A DNA stretch of 64,000 nucleotides from Flavobacteriia bacterium (GCA_947463445.1 CANHRS010000001.1:1-64000), one strand, 5' to 3'; positions 45,787-55,578 are shown, counted from the first letter of the stretch. Translations and numbers: made by a program. Notes: a model not told the origin generated them from the letters alone.

Positions 45787-46323
45787 CTATTTAACTTCCT
45801 TTTGGTCTAACTCTACGTATCCAGTTGTTTGAATTAAAGAAGTTAATTCTTCTTCCGTAAAATTACTATTTTCAGACATTCTGAATTCCATTACAAAACG
45901 GTCATCTGTAGTACGTGGGTCTGGATTAGATGCAGGTAAACCTGGTAAAATTTTATTTCTTAGAAAATAAGTTAAAGCCATACCATGTGCTGCACACAAA
46001 ACGGTGAACTCAAAAGTAACTGGTATAAATGCAAGAATGTTGTCAAGATATGTGTTATTTGGTTTACCTCCAATATTCATTGGCCAATCTGTAATCATGA
46101 AATAACGCATAGCTATAGTAGCTAACATTGTTCCAGTAATTGCATATAAAAATGCCATGATACCTAAACGAGTATTTTGCACTCCAATAATAGGATCAAT
46201 TCCGTGAATCGGAAATGGAGAGAATACTTCAGATACTTTAACTCCTTTTGCGACTAATTTCTTTGCACCATCTTTTAGTACATCGTCATCGTCATACATT
46301 GCGTAGATAATTTTTTCTGCCAT
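45787..46323 (-). CDS. actD: Alternative complex III subunit ActD (DUF3341)
   Basis: 178 residues. The DUF3341 opening 'IYAMYDDDDVLKDGAKKL' and 'VSEVFSPFPIHGID' (about 29-42) are diagnostic. Two membrane helices (about 55-75 and 96-118) follow. ActD is a small membrane subunit that contacts ActC and lines the membrane part of the complex. Spacing to actC is nine bases and to actE 29 bases. Confidence 0.93.
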   Translation of the reverse strand: MAEKIIYAMYDDDDVLKDGAKKLVAKGVKVSEVFSPFPIHGIDPIIGVQNTRLGIMAFLYAITGTMLATIAMRYFMITDWPMNIGGKPNNTYLDNILAFIPVTFEFTVLCAAHGMALTYFLRNKILPGLPASNPDPRTTDDRFVMEFRMSENSNFTEEELTSLIQTTGYVELDQKEVK

Positions 46324-46332
46324 GACTCCTTA

Positions 46333-47757
46333 TTAATGATTGTTAGTATTATGGTTATCATCTGCATGCCCATCATGTCCATGCGTATCTGTTGCGTTTT
46401 TGTAAGACTCACCAGAAGATTTTAATATTGTTTTCAACTCAGCAATTGGTAATACAGGGAAGAAACGCGCGAACAATAAGAAAAATACAAAAAATAATCC
46501 AATTGTTCCAACGTATACCCCTAAATCTATATGACTTGGATAATGCATACTCCAAGAAGATGGTAAATAATCACGGTGAATAGAAGAAACGATAATTACA
46601 TAACGCTCAAACCACATACCAATATTCACTACAATTGAAATGATGAAAGTAAACAATAAACTTCTTCTTAATGGTCTAATCCACATTAACTGAGGAGAAA
46701 TTACGTTACATGTCATCATCGACCAATATGCCCACCAATAAGGTCCAGAAAAACGATTAATGAAAGCATATGCTTCATACTCTACACCAGAATACCAAGA
46801 GATAAATAACTCAGTAATATATGCAGTACCAACTATTGATCCGGTAACCATAATAACGATGTTCATGTACTCAACGTGACGTGTATGAATATAAGCTTCT
46901 AAACGCATCGCTTTACGCATAACAAGCATTAAAGTTTGCACCATAGCGAATCCTGAGAATACAGCACCTGCAACGAAGTAAGGAGGGAATATAGTAGTAT
47001 GCCATCCCGGAATTACAGAAGTAGCAAAGTCAAAAGATACAATCGAGTGAACGGAGAACACAAGAGGCGTAGCTAAACCTGCTAATATTAATGAAACCAT
47101 TTCAAAACGATTCCAGTTTTTAGCTCTACCAGACCAACCAAAAGAAAGTATAGAGTACATTTTTTTAGGGATTGGTCTTTTAACACGATCTCTCAAGGTA
47201 GCGAAATCAGGAATTAGTCCAATGTACCAGAAAACTACAGAAACGGAAAGATACGTAGAGATTGCAAAAACGTCCCAAAGCAGCGGTGAGTTAAAGTTAA
47301 CCCACAAAGATCCAAACTGATTTGGAAGTGGAACTACCCAGTATGCTAACCACAATCTTCCCATGTGAATCAATGGAAATATACCAGCCATAAATACAGC
47401 AAAAATTGTCATTGCTTCTGCAGAACGGTTGATTGCCATTCTCCATTTTTGTCTAAATAACAATAATACTGCTGAGATTAGCGTACCAGCGTGACCGATA
47501 CCTACCCACCAAACGAAGTTAGTGATATCCCATGCCCAACCAATTGTTTTGTTTAATCCCCAAACACCAATACCAGTTCCAATCAAGTAAGCTATACAAC
47601 CTACTCCATATAATCCGATAATCAATGCTATTGAGAAAAGAACATACCACATTTTTGGTGCCTTATCCTCGATAGGTTTACATACATCAGCTGTAATATC
47701 TGTGTATGTTTTGTGACCTAAAATTAGAGGTTCTCTAATTGCTGCTTCCTTATGCAT
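46333..47757 (-). CDS. actC: Alternative complex III subunit ActC (NrfD/PsrC-like)
   Basis: 474 residues, ten predicted membrane helices. The opening 'PLILGHKTYTDITADV' and 'GHAGTLISAVLLLFRQKWR' (partly quoted) are typical of ActC, the main quinol-oxidising integral subunit. The C-terminus is His/Asp-rich with alternating H-G-H-D elements (about 455-474), a possible metal-binding tail. It lies 18 bases after actB. Confidence 0.95.
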   Translation of the reverse strand: MHKEAAIREPLILGHKTYTDITADVCKPIEDKAPKMWYVLFSIALIIGLYGVGCIAYLIGTGIGVWGLNKTIGWAWDITNFVWWVGIGHAGTLISAVLLLFRQKWRMAINRSAEAMTIFAVFMAGIFPLIHMGRLWLAYWVVPLPNQFGSLWVNFNSPLLWDVFAISTYLSVSVVFWYIGLIPDFATLRDRVKRPIPKKMYSILSFGWSGRAKNWNRFEMVSLILAGLATPLVFSVHSIVSFDFATSVIPGWHTTIFPPYFVAGAVFSGFAMVQTLMLVMRKAMRLEAYIHTRHVEYMNIVIMVTGSIVGTAYITELFISWYSGVEYEAYAFINRFSGPYWWAYWSMMTCNVISPQLMWIRPLRRSLLFTFIISIVVNIGMWFERYVIIVSSIHRDYLPSSWSMHYPSHIDLGVYVGTIGLFFVFFLLFARFFPVLPIAELKTILKSSGESYKNATDTHGHDGHADDNHNTNNH

Positions 47758-47775
47758 TACTTTCTAATTTAGCGA

Positions 47776-50700
47776 TTAATGATGAGCTTTATTTTCTTTC
47801 TTTTCACCGTGGTGAGCAGTTTCTTTAACAACTTGTAACTTTTCTAAGTCAGCATTTTTTTCATTTCTAACTTTTACTTGGTACCAAACGTTAGGTTTTA
47901 CACCAACCTCTTCTAAAGCTTGGTAAGAACGTTTATCATCTGCATTTTTACGAACCATAGATTTAATATCGTTCCAGTCACCAACAGTAATTGCGTTTGT
48001 AGGACAAACTTCAGCACACGCAGTAGTTACATCTCCATCAATTACTGGTCTAGATTCTTTTTTAGCAACTAATTTTCCAGCTTGAATTTTTTGCACACAA
48101 AAAGAACATTTTTCCATTACACCACGAGTACGAACAGTTACGTCAGGATTTAACACCATACGACCTAGATCGTCTTGTGCAGGATTTACTTGTGTGAATT
48201 TTTTATACGAAGGATAATTAAACCAGTTGAAACGTCTTACTTTGTAAGGACAATTGTTTGCACAATATCTAGTTCCAATACATCTATTGTAAGCCATCTG
48301 ATTTAAACCTTCATTACTATGGTTAGTAGCAGCAACTGGACAAACTGTTTCACACGATGCATGATTACAGTGTTGACACATCATTGGCATATGAACAACT
48401 TTAGGATTTTGAGCAGCTATTTCCGCTTTACCATAATCAAAAGTTTCTTTATTTTCTCTTGTACCTACTGTAGCTTCTTCATCCGATGCATAGTAACGGT
48501 CAATACGTAACCAATGCATTTCACGACCTCTACGTACTTCATCTTTACCAACAACAGGAACGTTGTTTTCAGATTGACATGCAACCAAACAAGATCCACA
48601 TCCGATACAAGAGGAAAGATCGATAGTCATTCCCCATCTGTGGCCAATTTTCTCCACTGGATGTGCTTCCCATAAGTCAAACTTACTGATATGCTCTGGA
48701 CCATGATGCGTTTCCAACATATGAGGAGGATTGTACGCTTCTTTATCTTTAGAAGTATAAATATCTAATGTCGTTTCACGAACAATAGAATGACGACCCA
48801 TTACTGTATGGTGAATCTGAGTTGCAGCGATTGGATAGATTCCATCCACTTTTGTTACAGTCCCATTTGCAGCATAGGATAATGTACCGTGTTCAAAAGA
48901 GGTAAAAACGAAAGCGTTTTTACCAATCGGTAAGCGTTTACCATTTTCGTCAGTTGCGTGACCACCGTATTCTTTTGTTTGAAATGCAGCGTTACCGATA
49001 TTTTCATCGTTAGCACCTCTTCCATATCCTAATGCAACACCAACAGTACCTGGAGCTTGACCAGGAGAAGGGTATACAGGTAATCTTAATTCTCTATTTC
49101 CAACTTTAACAGATGCTAAATTCAATCCATTTTCTTGATCAAAAGTAGTAGCGTATGTAGTACCCATTTCAGTAGGGTTCATTGTAATATAGTTATCCCA
49201 AGTTACTTTAGAGATAGGATCTGGTAACTCTTGCAACCATGGATTGTTAGCCTGTGCACCAATACCAATACCCGCTTTTATGTAAAGAACAACTTCTAAA
49301 GCAGAACCCTTAGGAAGTTTTCCAGCAACTTTATTCAAGGCACCTTCGTTAAAAAGAGCAGGAGTATTTTCTACAGCAACCTCAATACAACTGTCGTGAA
49401 TTGCTTTATTCCAAAAAGTTTCGAAATCAGCATATTTTGAAGTTGCTTTAATATTATCTGCAGACCATGTTGTTTTGATTAAATCATACACCACTGAAGA
49501 ATCCTTTCCAGAACGTTTAACAGCACCAGCCCAAACTAAGAAAGATTCTTGTGCAGCTGAAGTTTCAAATAATGGACGGATTGTAGGTTGTGCGATTGCA
49601 TAATGACTTTTCTTTGGATTAAAATCATTCCAAGCTTCTAATGCATGGTGATCCGGACAAACGTATTTACATTTAGTCGCTGTTTCATCCGCATAACCTG
49701 CTAATGAAATTGTTAAATCAACTTTAGTCAAAGCTTTTCCAAAAGCTTCTCCATTTGCTAATGTATACACAGGGTTCACACCATAGAAAATCACCGCAGC
49801 TGGAGCATTACCAGCAATTGTGTTTGATACAAATGTATTCAAAAACTCATCGTTGGAGGCAAATAAATTAACAGTATTAGATGTGTTAATTGTTTTGCCA
49901 TAATTTCCCAATACTGAATTAAGCTTGTTAACCAGTATTTGAACAGCAGTATTATTAGAACCAGCAACAACAATAGATTCACCTTTTGATTTTCTTAAAG
50001 ATTCAAAAGCCAAATCAGCTATCTCTTGTGCTTGTTTTGAAAGCGTGGTTGCTGCAGCAGTTTTAACACCAAATTTATTTAATAAATATGCAAGTACATT
50101 TGCTTCTTCAGAAGGTTTAACCATCCCTCTGTAATCAGCATTAGTACCTGTTATAGAAAGTATAGACTCAAATTGGAAATGTTTAGACATCCATTCACCG
50201 TCAGGGTTTCTTCTAGTACTCCATTGGGATGTATATTCAGTTGCTAATAACCAAGTAGATAAGAAATCAGCACCTACAGATACAATCGTTTTAGCCTTAG
50301 AGAAATCATATTCTGGAATAAAATCAGCACCAAAAGATTCTTTATTTGCATTTCTAATACCAGCATAAGATACAGCATCGTATTGAATGTGCTCAAAATT
50401 ACTAGCAGTTTCCTCACCTCCATTTACAAATGCTTTCAATTGTGCAATAGCAGCGTTTGTAGATGGAGAAATAATTGTATTAGAAACTAAAACAACCTTT
50501 CCTTTTTTGCCTTTGATATCCTTTAATTTCGCTTTAATCTCAGCATCAACTGTAGACCAAGAAGCAGCGCTATTCCCTTTTCTTGCTCCAGCTAAACGTG
50601 CTGAATCATACAAAGGAAGAACAGATGCAATAATTTGAGGATTTGCAGCACCTTTTGATATACCGAAATCTTTATTTCCTTTAATGTAAATAGGGCGACC

Positions 50701-51039
50701 TTCTCTCGTTTTCACCAAGATTGAAGCATACGATGTTCCATCGTAATACGTAGACGCATACCAAGTTGGCATACCTGGAGTAACGTTTTCTGGTTTAACT
50801 ACATAAGGTATTGCTTTTGTCACTGGTGATTCACACGCAGCAACAGTAGCAGCAGCAACACTAAAACCTAAAAATTTCAAGAAATCTCTACGGGCAGTAG
50901 AAGTTTCTTTTAGATTTTCGTCTGCTAAAAATTCATCCACTGACATGGATTGAGGAAACTCTTGGTCTCTACCTTCCACGAAACTAGGAGTTTCGTTTAA
51001 TTCTTCAAGACCTTTCCAATATTTTCTATTCGTACTCAT
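47776..51039 (-). CDS. actB: Alternative complex III iron-sulfur subunit ActB (molybdopterin-oxidoreductase-like)
   Basis: 1087 residues. A variant Tat signal 'ARRDFLKFLGFSVAAATVAAC' is placed about 48 residues in (quoted without its flanks), with a lipobox-like Cys at its end. The large N-terminal domain is related to molybdopterin oxidoreductases but the cofactor ligands are lost in this family. The C-terminal ferredoxin-like part has four Cys clusters: 'CIGCGSCLVAC', 'CQHCNHASCETVC', 'CIGTRYCANNC' and 'CSFC...CAEVC', for three [4Fe-4S] and one [3Fe-4S] centre. It forms the electron wire to the cytochromes. Confidence 0.96.
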   Translation of the reverse strand: MSTNRKYWKGLEELNETPSFVEGRDQEFPQSMSVDEFLADENLKETSTARRDFLKFLGFSVAAATVAACESPVTKAIPYVVKPENVTPGMPTWYASTYYDGTSYASILVKTREGRPIYIKGNKDFGISKGAANPQIIASVLPLYDSARLAGARKGNSAASWSTVDAEIKAKLKDIKGKKGKVVLVSNTIISPSTNAAIAQLKAFVNGGEETASNFEHIQYDAVSYAGIRNANKESFGADFIPEYDFSKAKTIVSVGADFLSTWLLATEYTSQWSTRRNPDGEWMSKHFQFESILSITGTNADYRGMVKPSEEANVLAYLLNKFGVKTAAATTLSKQAQEIADLAFESLRKSKGESIVVAGSNNTAVQILVNKLNSVLGNYGKTINTSNTVNLFASNDEFLNTFVSNTIAGNAPAAVIFYGVNPVYTLANGEAFGKALTKVDLTISLAGYADETATKCKYVCPDHHALEAWNDFNPKKSHYAIAQPTIRPLFETSAAQESFLVWAGAVKRSGKDSSVVYDLIKTTWSADNIKATSKYADFETFWNKAIHDSCIEVAVENTPALFNEGALNKVAGKLPKGSALEVVLYIKAGIGIGAQANNPWLQELPDPISKVTWDNYITMNPTEMGTTYATTFDQENGLNLASVKVGNRELRLPVYPSPGQAPGTVGVALGYGRGANDENIGNAAFQTKEYGGHATDENGKRLPIGKNAFVFTSFEHGTLSYAANGTVTKVDGIYPIAATQIHHTVMGRHSIVRETTLDIYTSKDKEAYNPPHMLETHHGPEHISKFDLWEAHPVEKIGHRWGMTIDLSSCIGCGSCLVACQSENNVPVVGKDEVRRGREMHWLRIDRYYASDEEATVGTRENKETFDYGKAEIAAQNPKVVHMPMMCQHCNHASCETVCPVAATNHSNEGLNQMAYNRCIGTRYCANNCPYKVRRFNWFNYPSYKKFTQVNPAQDDLGRMVLNPDVTVRTRGVMEKCSFCVQKIQAGKLVAKKESRPVIDGDVTTACAEVCPTNAITVGDWNDIKSMVRKNADDKRSYQALEEVGVKPNVWYQVKVRNEKNADLEKLQVVKETAHHGEKKENKAHH

Positions 51040-51064
51040 ATGCTTTTAGCCTAGTCGTTTAATA

Positions 51065-52429
51065 TTAATAGTGACATTTTGCGCATTCCCATCCTCCAAG
51101 TTCTTTAACGGTAACTTTACCATCATCTAAGTACTTGTTGTAAAGAGATTTGTCGTTATTCAATAGACGTCTATGAATTTCATCATAGTATCCATCTTTT
51201 TTACCATCTAATGGCCCTTCTTGAATTGCTTTTTCACCGTGACATTCGATACACCATCCCATCGTTAATGTTGGACGAGTCAACGGAATATTTCCTTCAA
51301 TTTTATTTAATTCACCAACAGGAACTACACGAGCAGTTTCTTTTTGTTTTGTCATATCACCATGACACTGCTTACAGTCTACGCCACCAACAACAACGTG
51401 TTGTGAGTGATTAAAATAAACGTGATCTGGAAGAACGTGTACTTTATTCCATTTGATAGGTTTAGTGTGACCAGTATATGACCCAGCACCTTCCGTACTC
51501 CAACCAGCTGCTTCGTAAATAGCTTTGATTTTTTCTTGTTGTTCTGGAGTTCTACCATTAACTTGTTTGTGACAATTCATACAAACATTGACAGTCGGTA
51601 AACTAGCAGATTTAGATTTTGTTACAGAATTATGACAGTATTTACAATCGATGCCATTTACGCCTGCATGTATATCATGCGGAAATTCAATTGGCTGTGA
51701 TGGTTGGTAATCTTCTACAACACCTATATCGCCCAAACTTAGAACTAGAGAAACAATTAAAGAGAAAACCAACACTAAAGAAGTTATACCTACATAAATT
51801 TTATTTTTCCAAGCCCAAGCTTTAAACTCTTGCATGTAACTTTGTTCGTCTGCATCATTCGCTTCATTTAAAGCAGCTTTCAGCTGACGACGAACACCAC
51901 TCACAGCACCTATAATTACAGCAAAAATTACACCTAAAAGAATCCACACCCAAGAAAAAGAACCCTCTTCCGTTTCTTCAGACATATTAGATTCTCCCAT
52001 AGCACCTCCACTACCATCAGCTGCTCCCCCTGCAGCTCCACCTGCCGCTGGGTCTGGTGTAGAATCTACATAATCAAAAATCGCATCGATTTCTTCTTTT
52101 TTCAATTCAGGAAATGCTTGCATCGCACTAGCAGCCCAAGTAGAAACTGTTTGTGCGTAAGGATCGGAAGCTGCTGCTGCTTGCCAGTTATTTACCCATT
52201 GGTAAATTGAACCTTCTTTCGCTCCTCCATCAGCCCATTTTTTACGAACTTGGAATAATTTTGGCCCAGTCCCATTCTTATGTGGTTGGTGACAGGTAGC
52301 ACATTTAGCCTTAAAAAGACCTTCTCCTTGTGCATTAGCATTAAATGAACCTGCAAAAAGCAACATAGATAACGTTGCTAAAGCCCATTTGTTAACTGAT
52401 TTAAACACTTGATTTATAAATATTTTCAT
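51065..52429 (-). CDS. actA: Alternative complex III multiheme cytochrome subunit ActA, with fused mono-heme domain
   Basis: 454 residues. Signal peptide to about residue 33 ('NANAQ'). A mono-heme domain with 'CATCHQPHKNGTGP' (about 41-54) is followed by a Gly/Ala-rich linker, two membrane helices (about 155-175, 207-227), and a five-heme region with CKYCH, CMNCH, CKQCH, CIECH and CAKCH. Six heme c sites in total. The N-terminal mono-heme fusion is a Bacteroidota variant of ActA. The ATG at 52429 is chosen because the promoter box at 52475-52482 lies inside any longer reading. It is the first gene of the act-cox operon. Confidence 0.94.
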   Translation of the reverse strand: MKIFINQVFKSVNKWALATLSMLLFAGSFNANAQGEGLFKAKCATCHQPHKNGTGPKLFQVRKKWADGGAKEGSIYQWVNNWQAAAASDPYAQTVSTWAASAMQAFPELKKEEIDAIFDYVDSTPDPAAGGAAGGAADGSGGAMGESNMSEETEEGSFSWVWILLGVIFAVIIGAVSGVRRQLKAALNEANDADEQSYMQEFKAWAWKNKIYVGITSLVLVFSLIVSLVLSLGDIGVVEDYQPSQPIEFPHDIHAGVNGIDCKYCHNSVTKSKSASLPTVNVCMNCHKQVNGRTPEQQEKIKAIYEAAGWSTEGAGSYTGHTKPIKWNKVHVLPDHVYFNHSQHVVVGGVDCKQCHGDMTKQKETARVVPVGELNKIEGNIPLTRPTLTMGWCIECHGEKAIQEGPLDGKKDGYYDEIHRRLLNNDKSLYNKYLDDGKVTVKELGGWECAKCHY

Positions 52430-52474
52430 AAATAAATTTTTTGTCGTGTGAGAAAATACACCATTTGACATCAG

Positions 52475-52507
52475 CAAAATTAAAATAATCACAGTGATTT
52501 ATGACAA
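52475..52507 (-). promoter_or_regulatory. Promoter of the act-cox operon (TTG ... TAATTTTG)
   Basis: Minus-strand -7 box TAATTTTG at 52475-52482 and -33-like TTG at 52505-52507, spacing 22 bases. The actA ATG is 45 bases downstream of the -7 box. Confidence 0.5.
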
Positions 52508-52631
52508 TTCTATGACAATTTTACTTGTAGATGTTTTAATTTAAAATGATTCTAAATAAGGATGTGAAAAATTAAAATGAATTAACAATTTTATGGTGAC
52601 AACTCGATAGAGTAAAATTCCTATTTAAGTA

Positions 52632-52639
52632 TATCTTTG
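52632..52639 (+). promoter_or_regulatory. -7 promoter box TATCTTTG, five bases before ATG (SPOR gene)
   Basis: Plus-strand TAnnTTTG match ending five bases before the ATG at 52645; no clear -33 element. Confidence 0.5.
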
Positions 52640-52644
52640 CAAGC

Positions 52645-53085
52645 ATGAAAACACAATTATTTATACTTTTTATCTTATTGTCTGCCATTGGATTTAGTCA
52701 GAATACTAAGGAAAATTCAGGAGTAGTAATTATTAAAGACAAAAAAATTGATGATTTAATTAAAAATAAAAGTAACATACGACGCGTTTCTACAGCAGGA
52801 TATCGGGTGCAAATTTATTTTAGTACAGATAAGGATAAAGTGCAAGAATTGCGCATGAAATTCATCAAACAATACCCTAAGATGGAAACATATATAACTT
52901 TTGATGCTCCAAATTACATTTTAAGGGTAGGTGATTTCTCGGAAAAAAACGATGCTGAACGATTTAAAAAGGAAATATTTCGTGAATATCCTGAAAACTT
53001 CATTATTAAAACAGCAATCAATGTTCCAAATGATGATGAAGACAATTGGGACTCTAAAGATAAGAGTGACGAAGTGACGAAGTGA
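52645..53085 (+). CDS. Secreted SPOR-domain protein
   Basis: 146 residues. Signal peptide (about 1-18, ending 'GFSQ'). A SPOR domain spans about 48-123: 'GYRVQIYFSTDKDKVQEL' (partly) and 'YILRVGDFSEKNDAERFKKEI' (partly) carry the typical Y-x-V-Q and R-V-G-x-F elements. SPOR domains bind denuded peptidoglycan glycan strands at division sites. No membrane anchor or enzyme domain is attached. The last residues 'DKSDEVTK' and the stop are encoded by an 8-bp GTGACGAA tandem repeat. Confidence 0.88.
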   Translation: MKTQLFILFILLSAIGFSQNTKENSGVVIIKDKKIDDLIKNKSNIRRVSTAGYRVQIYFSTDKDKVQELRMKFIKQYPKMETYITFDAPNYILRVGDFSEKNDAERFKKEIFREYPENFIIKTAINVPNDDEDNWDSKDKSDEVTK

Positions 53086-53095
53086 CGAAGTGACG
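53066..53095 (+). repeat. 8-bp GTGACGAA tandem repeat over a stop codon
   Basis: Three perfect tandem GTGACGAA units (53066-53089) plus GTGACG. The SPOR-gene stop (53083-53085) is inside the third unit. The unit is not a multiple of three, so copy-number change would alter the C-terminus. Confidence 0.85.
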
Positions 53096-53112
53096 CTTTT
53101 ATTATAGTTTTT

Positions 53113-53168
53113 AGATTAACAGATTGCAGATTGGTAGATTGCAGATTACAAATTGACAGATTTTCAGA
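53113..53168 (+). repeat. CAGATTG-type short repeat array
   Basis: About seven imperfect units of (g/a)CAGATTg/a or TAGATTg with short spacers. The array runs into the stop codon and last two codons of the flavoprotein gene on the minus strand. The same motif follows the membrane protein gene near 875-898. Confidence 0.75.
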
Positions 53169-54318
53169 TTGGTCGTGTGGCTACGAAGCCCGTTGAAAAA
53201 CATGCTTGGAGAAGATATCCACCGGTGGGTGCGTCCCAGTCAATCATTTCACCAACAATACTAATTTTTGGATAGTTGATTAAACGTAAGTTTTCATCCA
53301 ATTCATTCCAAGAAACTCCACCACAACACGAAATTGCTTCTTCAATAGGCCTGAACGAAATTGGTTGAATGAAAAAAGACTTTATTAATTTTGCTATATA
53401 ATGTGTTGATGTATAGTTATCCTTTGTTAAGTAAGTTTTAAACCAAAAAATTATTGGATTGGGAATTTTCAATTTGTTTAATCCTTCCGAAATATTTTTT
53501 GCATTGCTTAAAACTTCAACAATTTCATTTTCGAAAAAATCGGGTTTGAAATCAATCAAAATTGGTAAAGAAATATTTGAGCGAATTGAAGGATTGAGAT
53601 AATAAATAGGTGCTCCTTCTACTCCGTAATTGGTCAAAACAACCTCTCCTTTTCGCCTTGCATTGTGATGAGAGACAATTACATTTTTAAAAACTTCTCC
53701 TTGAAATTTTTGTAAAAATTCAGTTGGTAATAAACAGTTAATTCCTGCATTAGAAGCCTGGAATGGAACAATTTCAATTTTTTTAGATTTAAATAACGAA
53801 ACCCAAGCAGTATCTGATCCTGTTTTTGGCCAAGAGGCAGCACCTAGTCCTAAAACAAGGTGATCGAATCGGTGTTTTTCAAAAACTGTATTTGTTTTTA
53901 TAACAACTTCATCCGAAGAAAAGTCTTGGAGTGTTGCGTTGAAGAAAAACTTTACACCTTGACTTTTTAAAAAATTCAACCAAGTTTTCAAGACAAAAGC
54001 CGGTTTGACTTCTTTCACAGGAAAAATTTTACCAGAGGAACCTACATAGGTTTCAATTCCTAATTCTTTGAACCAAGCAATTAAGTCAACGTTCGTAAAC
54101 TGACGAACAATAGCTGCAATTTGGGAATGAGAATAATAAGAACTAAAGTCATCCAATGAGCCTTCATGCGTTAGATTAAAACCACCATCCCCTGCAACAA
54201 GAAACTTACGACCAGCGGTTTTCATTTTCTCAAAAACAAGTACTTCATAACCATTTTTGATTGCATGTGTAGCAGCCATGAGTGAAGCAGGTCCAGCACC
54301 GATGATAATAGTTTTCAT
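53164..54318 (-). CDS. HI0933/YhiN-type FAD flavoprotein (TIGR03862-like)
   Basis: 384 residues. N-terminal dinucleotide-binding 'IIIGAGPASLMAA' (about 4-16), then 'GRKFLVAGDGGFNLTH' (about 36-51), the hallmark of the HI0933 family, and 'VLGLGAASWPKTGSD' (about 152-166). C-terminal 'AISCCGGVSWNEL' (about 324-336) has the conserved C-G-G-V. The TIGR03862 subgroup is widespread; its reaction is unknown. The last two residues and stop are inside the CAGATTG repeat array. No obvious operon partner. Confidence 0.88.
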   Translation of the reverse strand: MKTIIIGAGPASLMAATHAIKNGYEVLVFEKMKTAGRKFLVAGDGGFNLTHEGSLDDFSSYYSHSQIAAIVRQFTNVDLIAWFKELGIETYVGSSGKIFPVKEVKPAFVLKTWLNFLKSQGVKFFFNATLQDFSSDEVVIKTNTVFEKHRFDHLVLGLGAASWPKTGSDTAWVSLFKSKKIEIVPFQASNAGINCLLPTEFLQKFQGEVFKNVIVSHHNARRKGEVVLTNYGVEGAPIYYLNPSIRSNISLPILIDFKPDFFENEIVEVLSNAKNISEGLNKLKIPNPIIFWFKTYLTKDNYTSTHYIAKLIKSFFIQPISFRPIEEAISCCGGVSWNELDENLRLINYPKISIVGEMIDWDAPTGGYLLQACFSTGFVATRPI

Positions 54319-54333
54319 ATAGAAAAATTAAAT

Positions 54334-54366
54334 AAAAATTCCGCAGGATTATAAATCACTGCGGAA
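54334..54366 (-). terminator. Rho-independent terminator of purT
   Basis: Minus-strand 8-bp stem TTCCGCAG/CTGCGGAA with a 12-base loop, followed by TTTTT. It lies about 40 bases after the purT stop. Confidence 0.8.
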
Positions 54367-54405
54367 CATTTTATTAATGTGTAGAATTAATATACTTTAT
54401 ATATT

Positions 54406-55566
54406 TTATTTCACTGATATTTGAGCAGCCATTGCTTGTGCTTTTTCCACGAGCTCTGTGACATCTTGATTTCCGTAAGTTAAAGTAACCGCCATTCTTC
54501 GGTAAGGACGGGTAGATGGTTTACCAAAGAGACGCAAATCACTATTTGAGAAAATAGCCGCTTGGTCTAATCCTATAAAAACTGGTTCGTTTTCTGAAGT
54601 TTCAGTCGCTAAAACAACTGCACTTGCACCATTTCTATGCAAATCGATTTGAGGAATTGGAATATTTAATATTGAACGTGCGTGTAATTCAAATTCATTG
54701 TAGGATTGTGTACCTGCTAGTGTAACCATACCAGTATCATGAGGTCTTGGAGAAAGTTCTGAAAAATAAGCACCTTCTTTTGTAATAAAGAATTCAACTC
54801 CCCAAAGACCAGCGCCACCTAAAGCTTTCGTAACATCTGCAGCCATTTGTTGTGCCTCTTTTAAATGTTCTTCATTCATTGGCATTGGTTGCCAACTTTC
54901 TTGGTAGTCTCCTCGTTCTTGTCTATGACCTATTGGTGGACAAAATAATGTTGGTCCATCTTTTTGAGTTACTGTTAACAAAGTAATTTCGTAGTCAAAA
55001 TCTATGAAACCTTCCACTATTACTTCTTTCAAATCTCCTCTTGAACCTTCTAAAGCGTAGTCCCATGCTTTTTGCCAATCTGCTTCCGTTTTAATTACGG
55101 ATTGTCCTTTACCAGAACTTGACATTAATGGTTTTACAACACATGGCATTCCGGTAAATTTTACTGCTTCTACTAACTCATTATAGGAAGTAGCATATTT
55201 ATATTTCGCAGTTCGAACTCCTACTTCAATAGCGGCAAGGTCTCGAATCGCTTTACGGTTCATCGTAAAATTCGCTGCTTTGGCACTTGGCACTACTTGT
55301 ATTCCTTGTTTTTCATAATCATAGAAACGTTCTGTACGAATCGCTTCAATTTCAGGTACTATAAGATCTGGTTTGTGTTTTGCAACAATTTGATCCAACT
55401 GATCCCCATTTAACATATCTATCACTTCAAAATCGTGCGCAACTTGCATCGCTGGTGCATTTTCATAACTATCTACTGCTATTACATATTGTCCAAGACG
55501 TTGTGCAGCGATGGTAAATTCTTTTCCTAATTCACCAGAACCTAGTAGTAAAATTTTTTTTCTCAT
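54406..55566 (-). CDS. purT: Formate-dependent GAR transformylase PurT
   Basis: 386 residues, the standard length. ATP-grasp enzyme that makes formylglycinamide ribonucleotide from GAR, formate and ATP, a folate-independent route in purine synthesis. Seen: '[19 protein letters not shown]' (about 6-24), 'PEIEAIRTE', '[15 protein letters not shown]' (about 147-161) with the ATP-binding lysine, '[10 protein letters not shown]' and '[15 protein letters not shown]' (about 282-296). It is divergent from prs, so the PRPP synthase and a purine enzyme share one intergenic region of about 110 bases. Confidence 0.96.
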   Translation of the reverse strand: MRKKILLLGSGELGKEFTIAAQRLGQYVIAVDSYENAPAMQVAHDFEVIDMLNGDQLDQIVAKHKPDLIVPEIEAIRTERFYDYEKQGIQVVPSAKAANFTMNRKAIRDLAAIEVGVRTAKYKYATSYNELVEAVKFTGMPCVVKPLMSSSGKGQSVIKTEADWQKAWDYALEGSRGDLKEVIVEGFIDFDYEITLLTVTQKDGPTLFCPPIGHRQERGDYQESWQPMPMNEEHLKEAQQMAADVTKALGGAGLWGVEFFITKEGAYFSELSPRPHDTGMVTLAGTQSYNEFELHARSILNIPIPQIDLHRNGASAVVLATETSENEPVFIGLDQAAIFSNSDLRLFGKPSTRPYRRMAVTLTYGNQDVTELVEKAQAMAAQISVK

Positions 55567-55570
55567 AAAA

Positions 55571-55578
55571 CAAAGGTA
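55571..55578 (-). promoter_or_regulatory. -7 promoter box TACCTTTG, four bases before ATG (purT)
   Basis: Minus-strand TAnnTTTG match directly ahead of the purT ATG at 55566. Confidence 0.5.
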
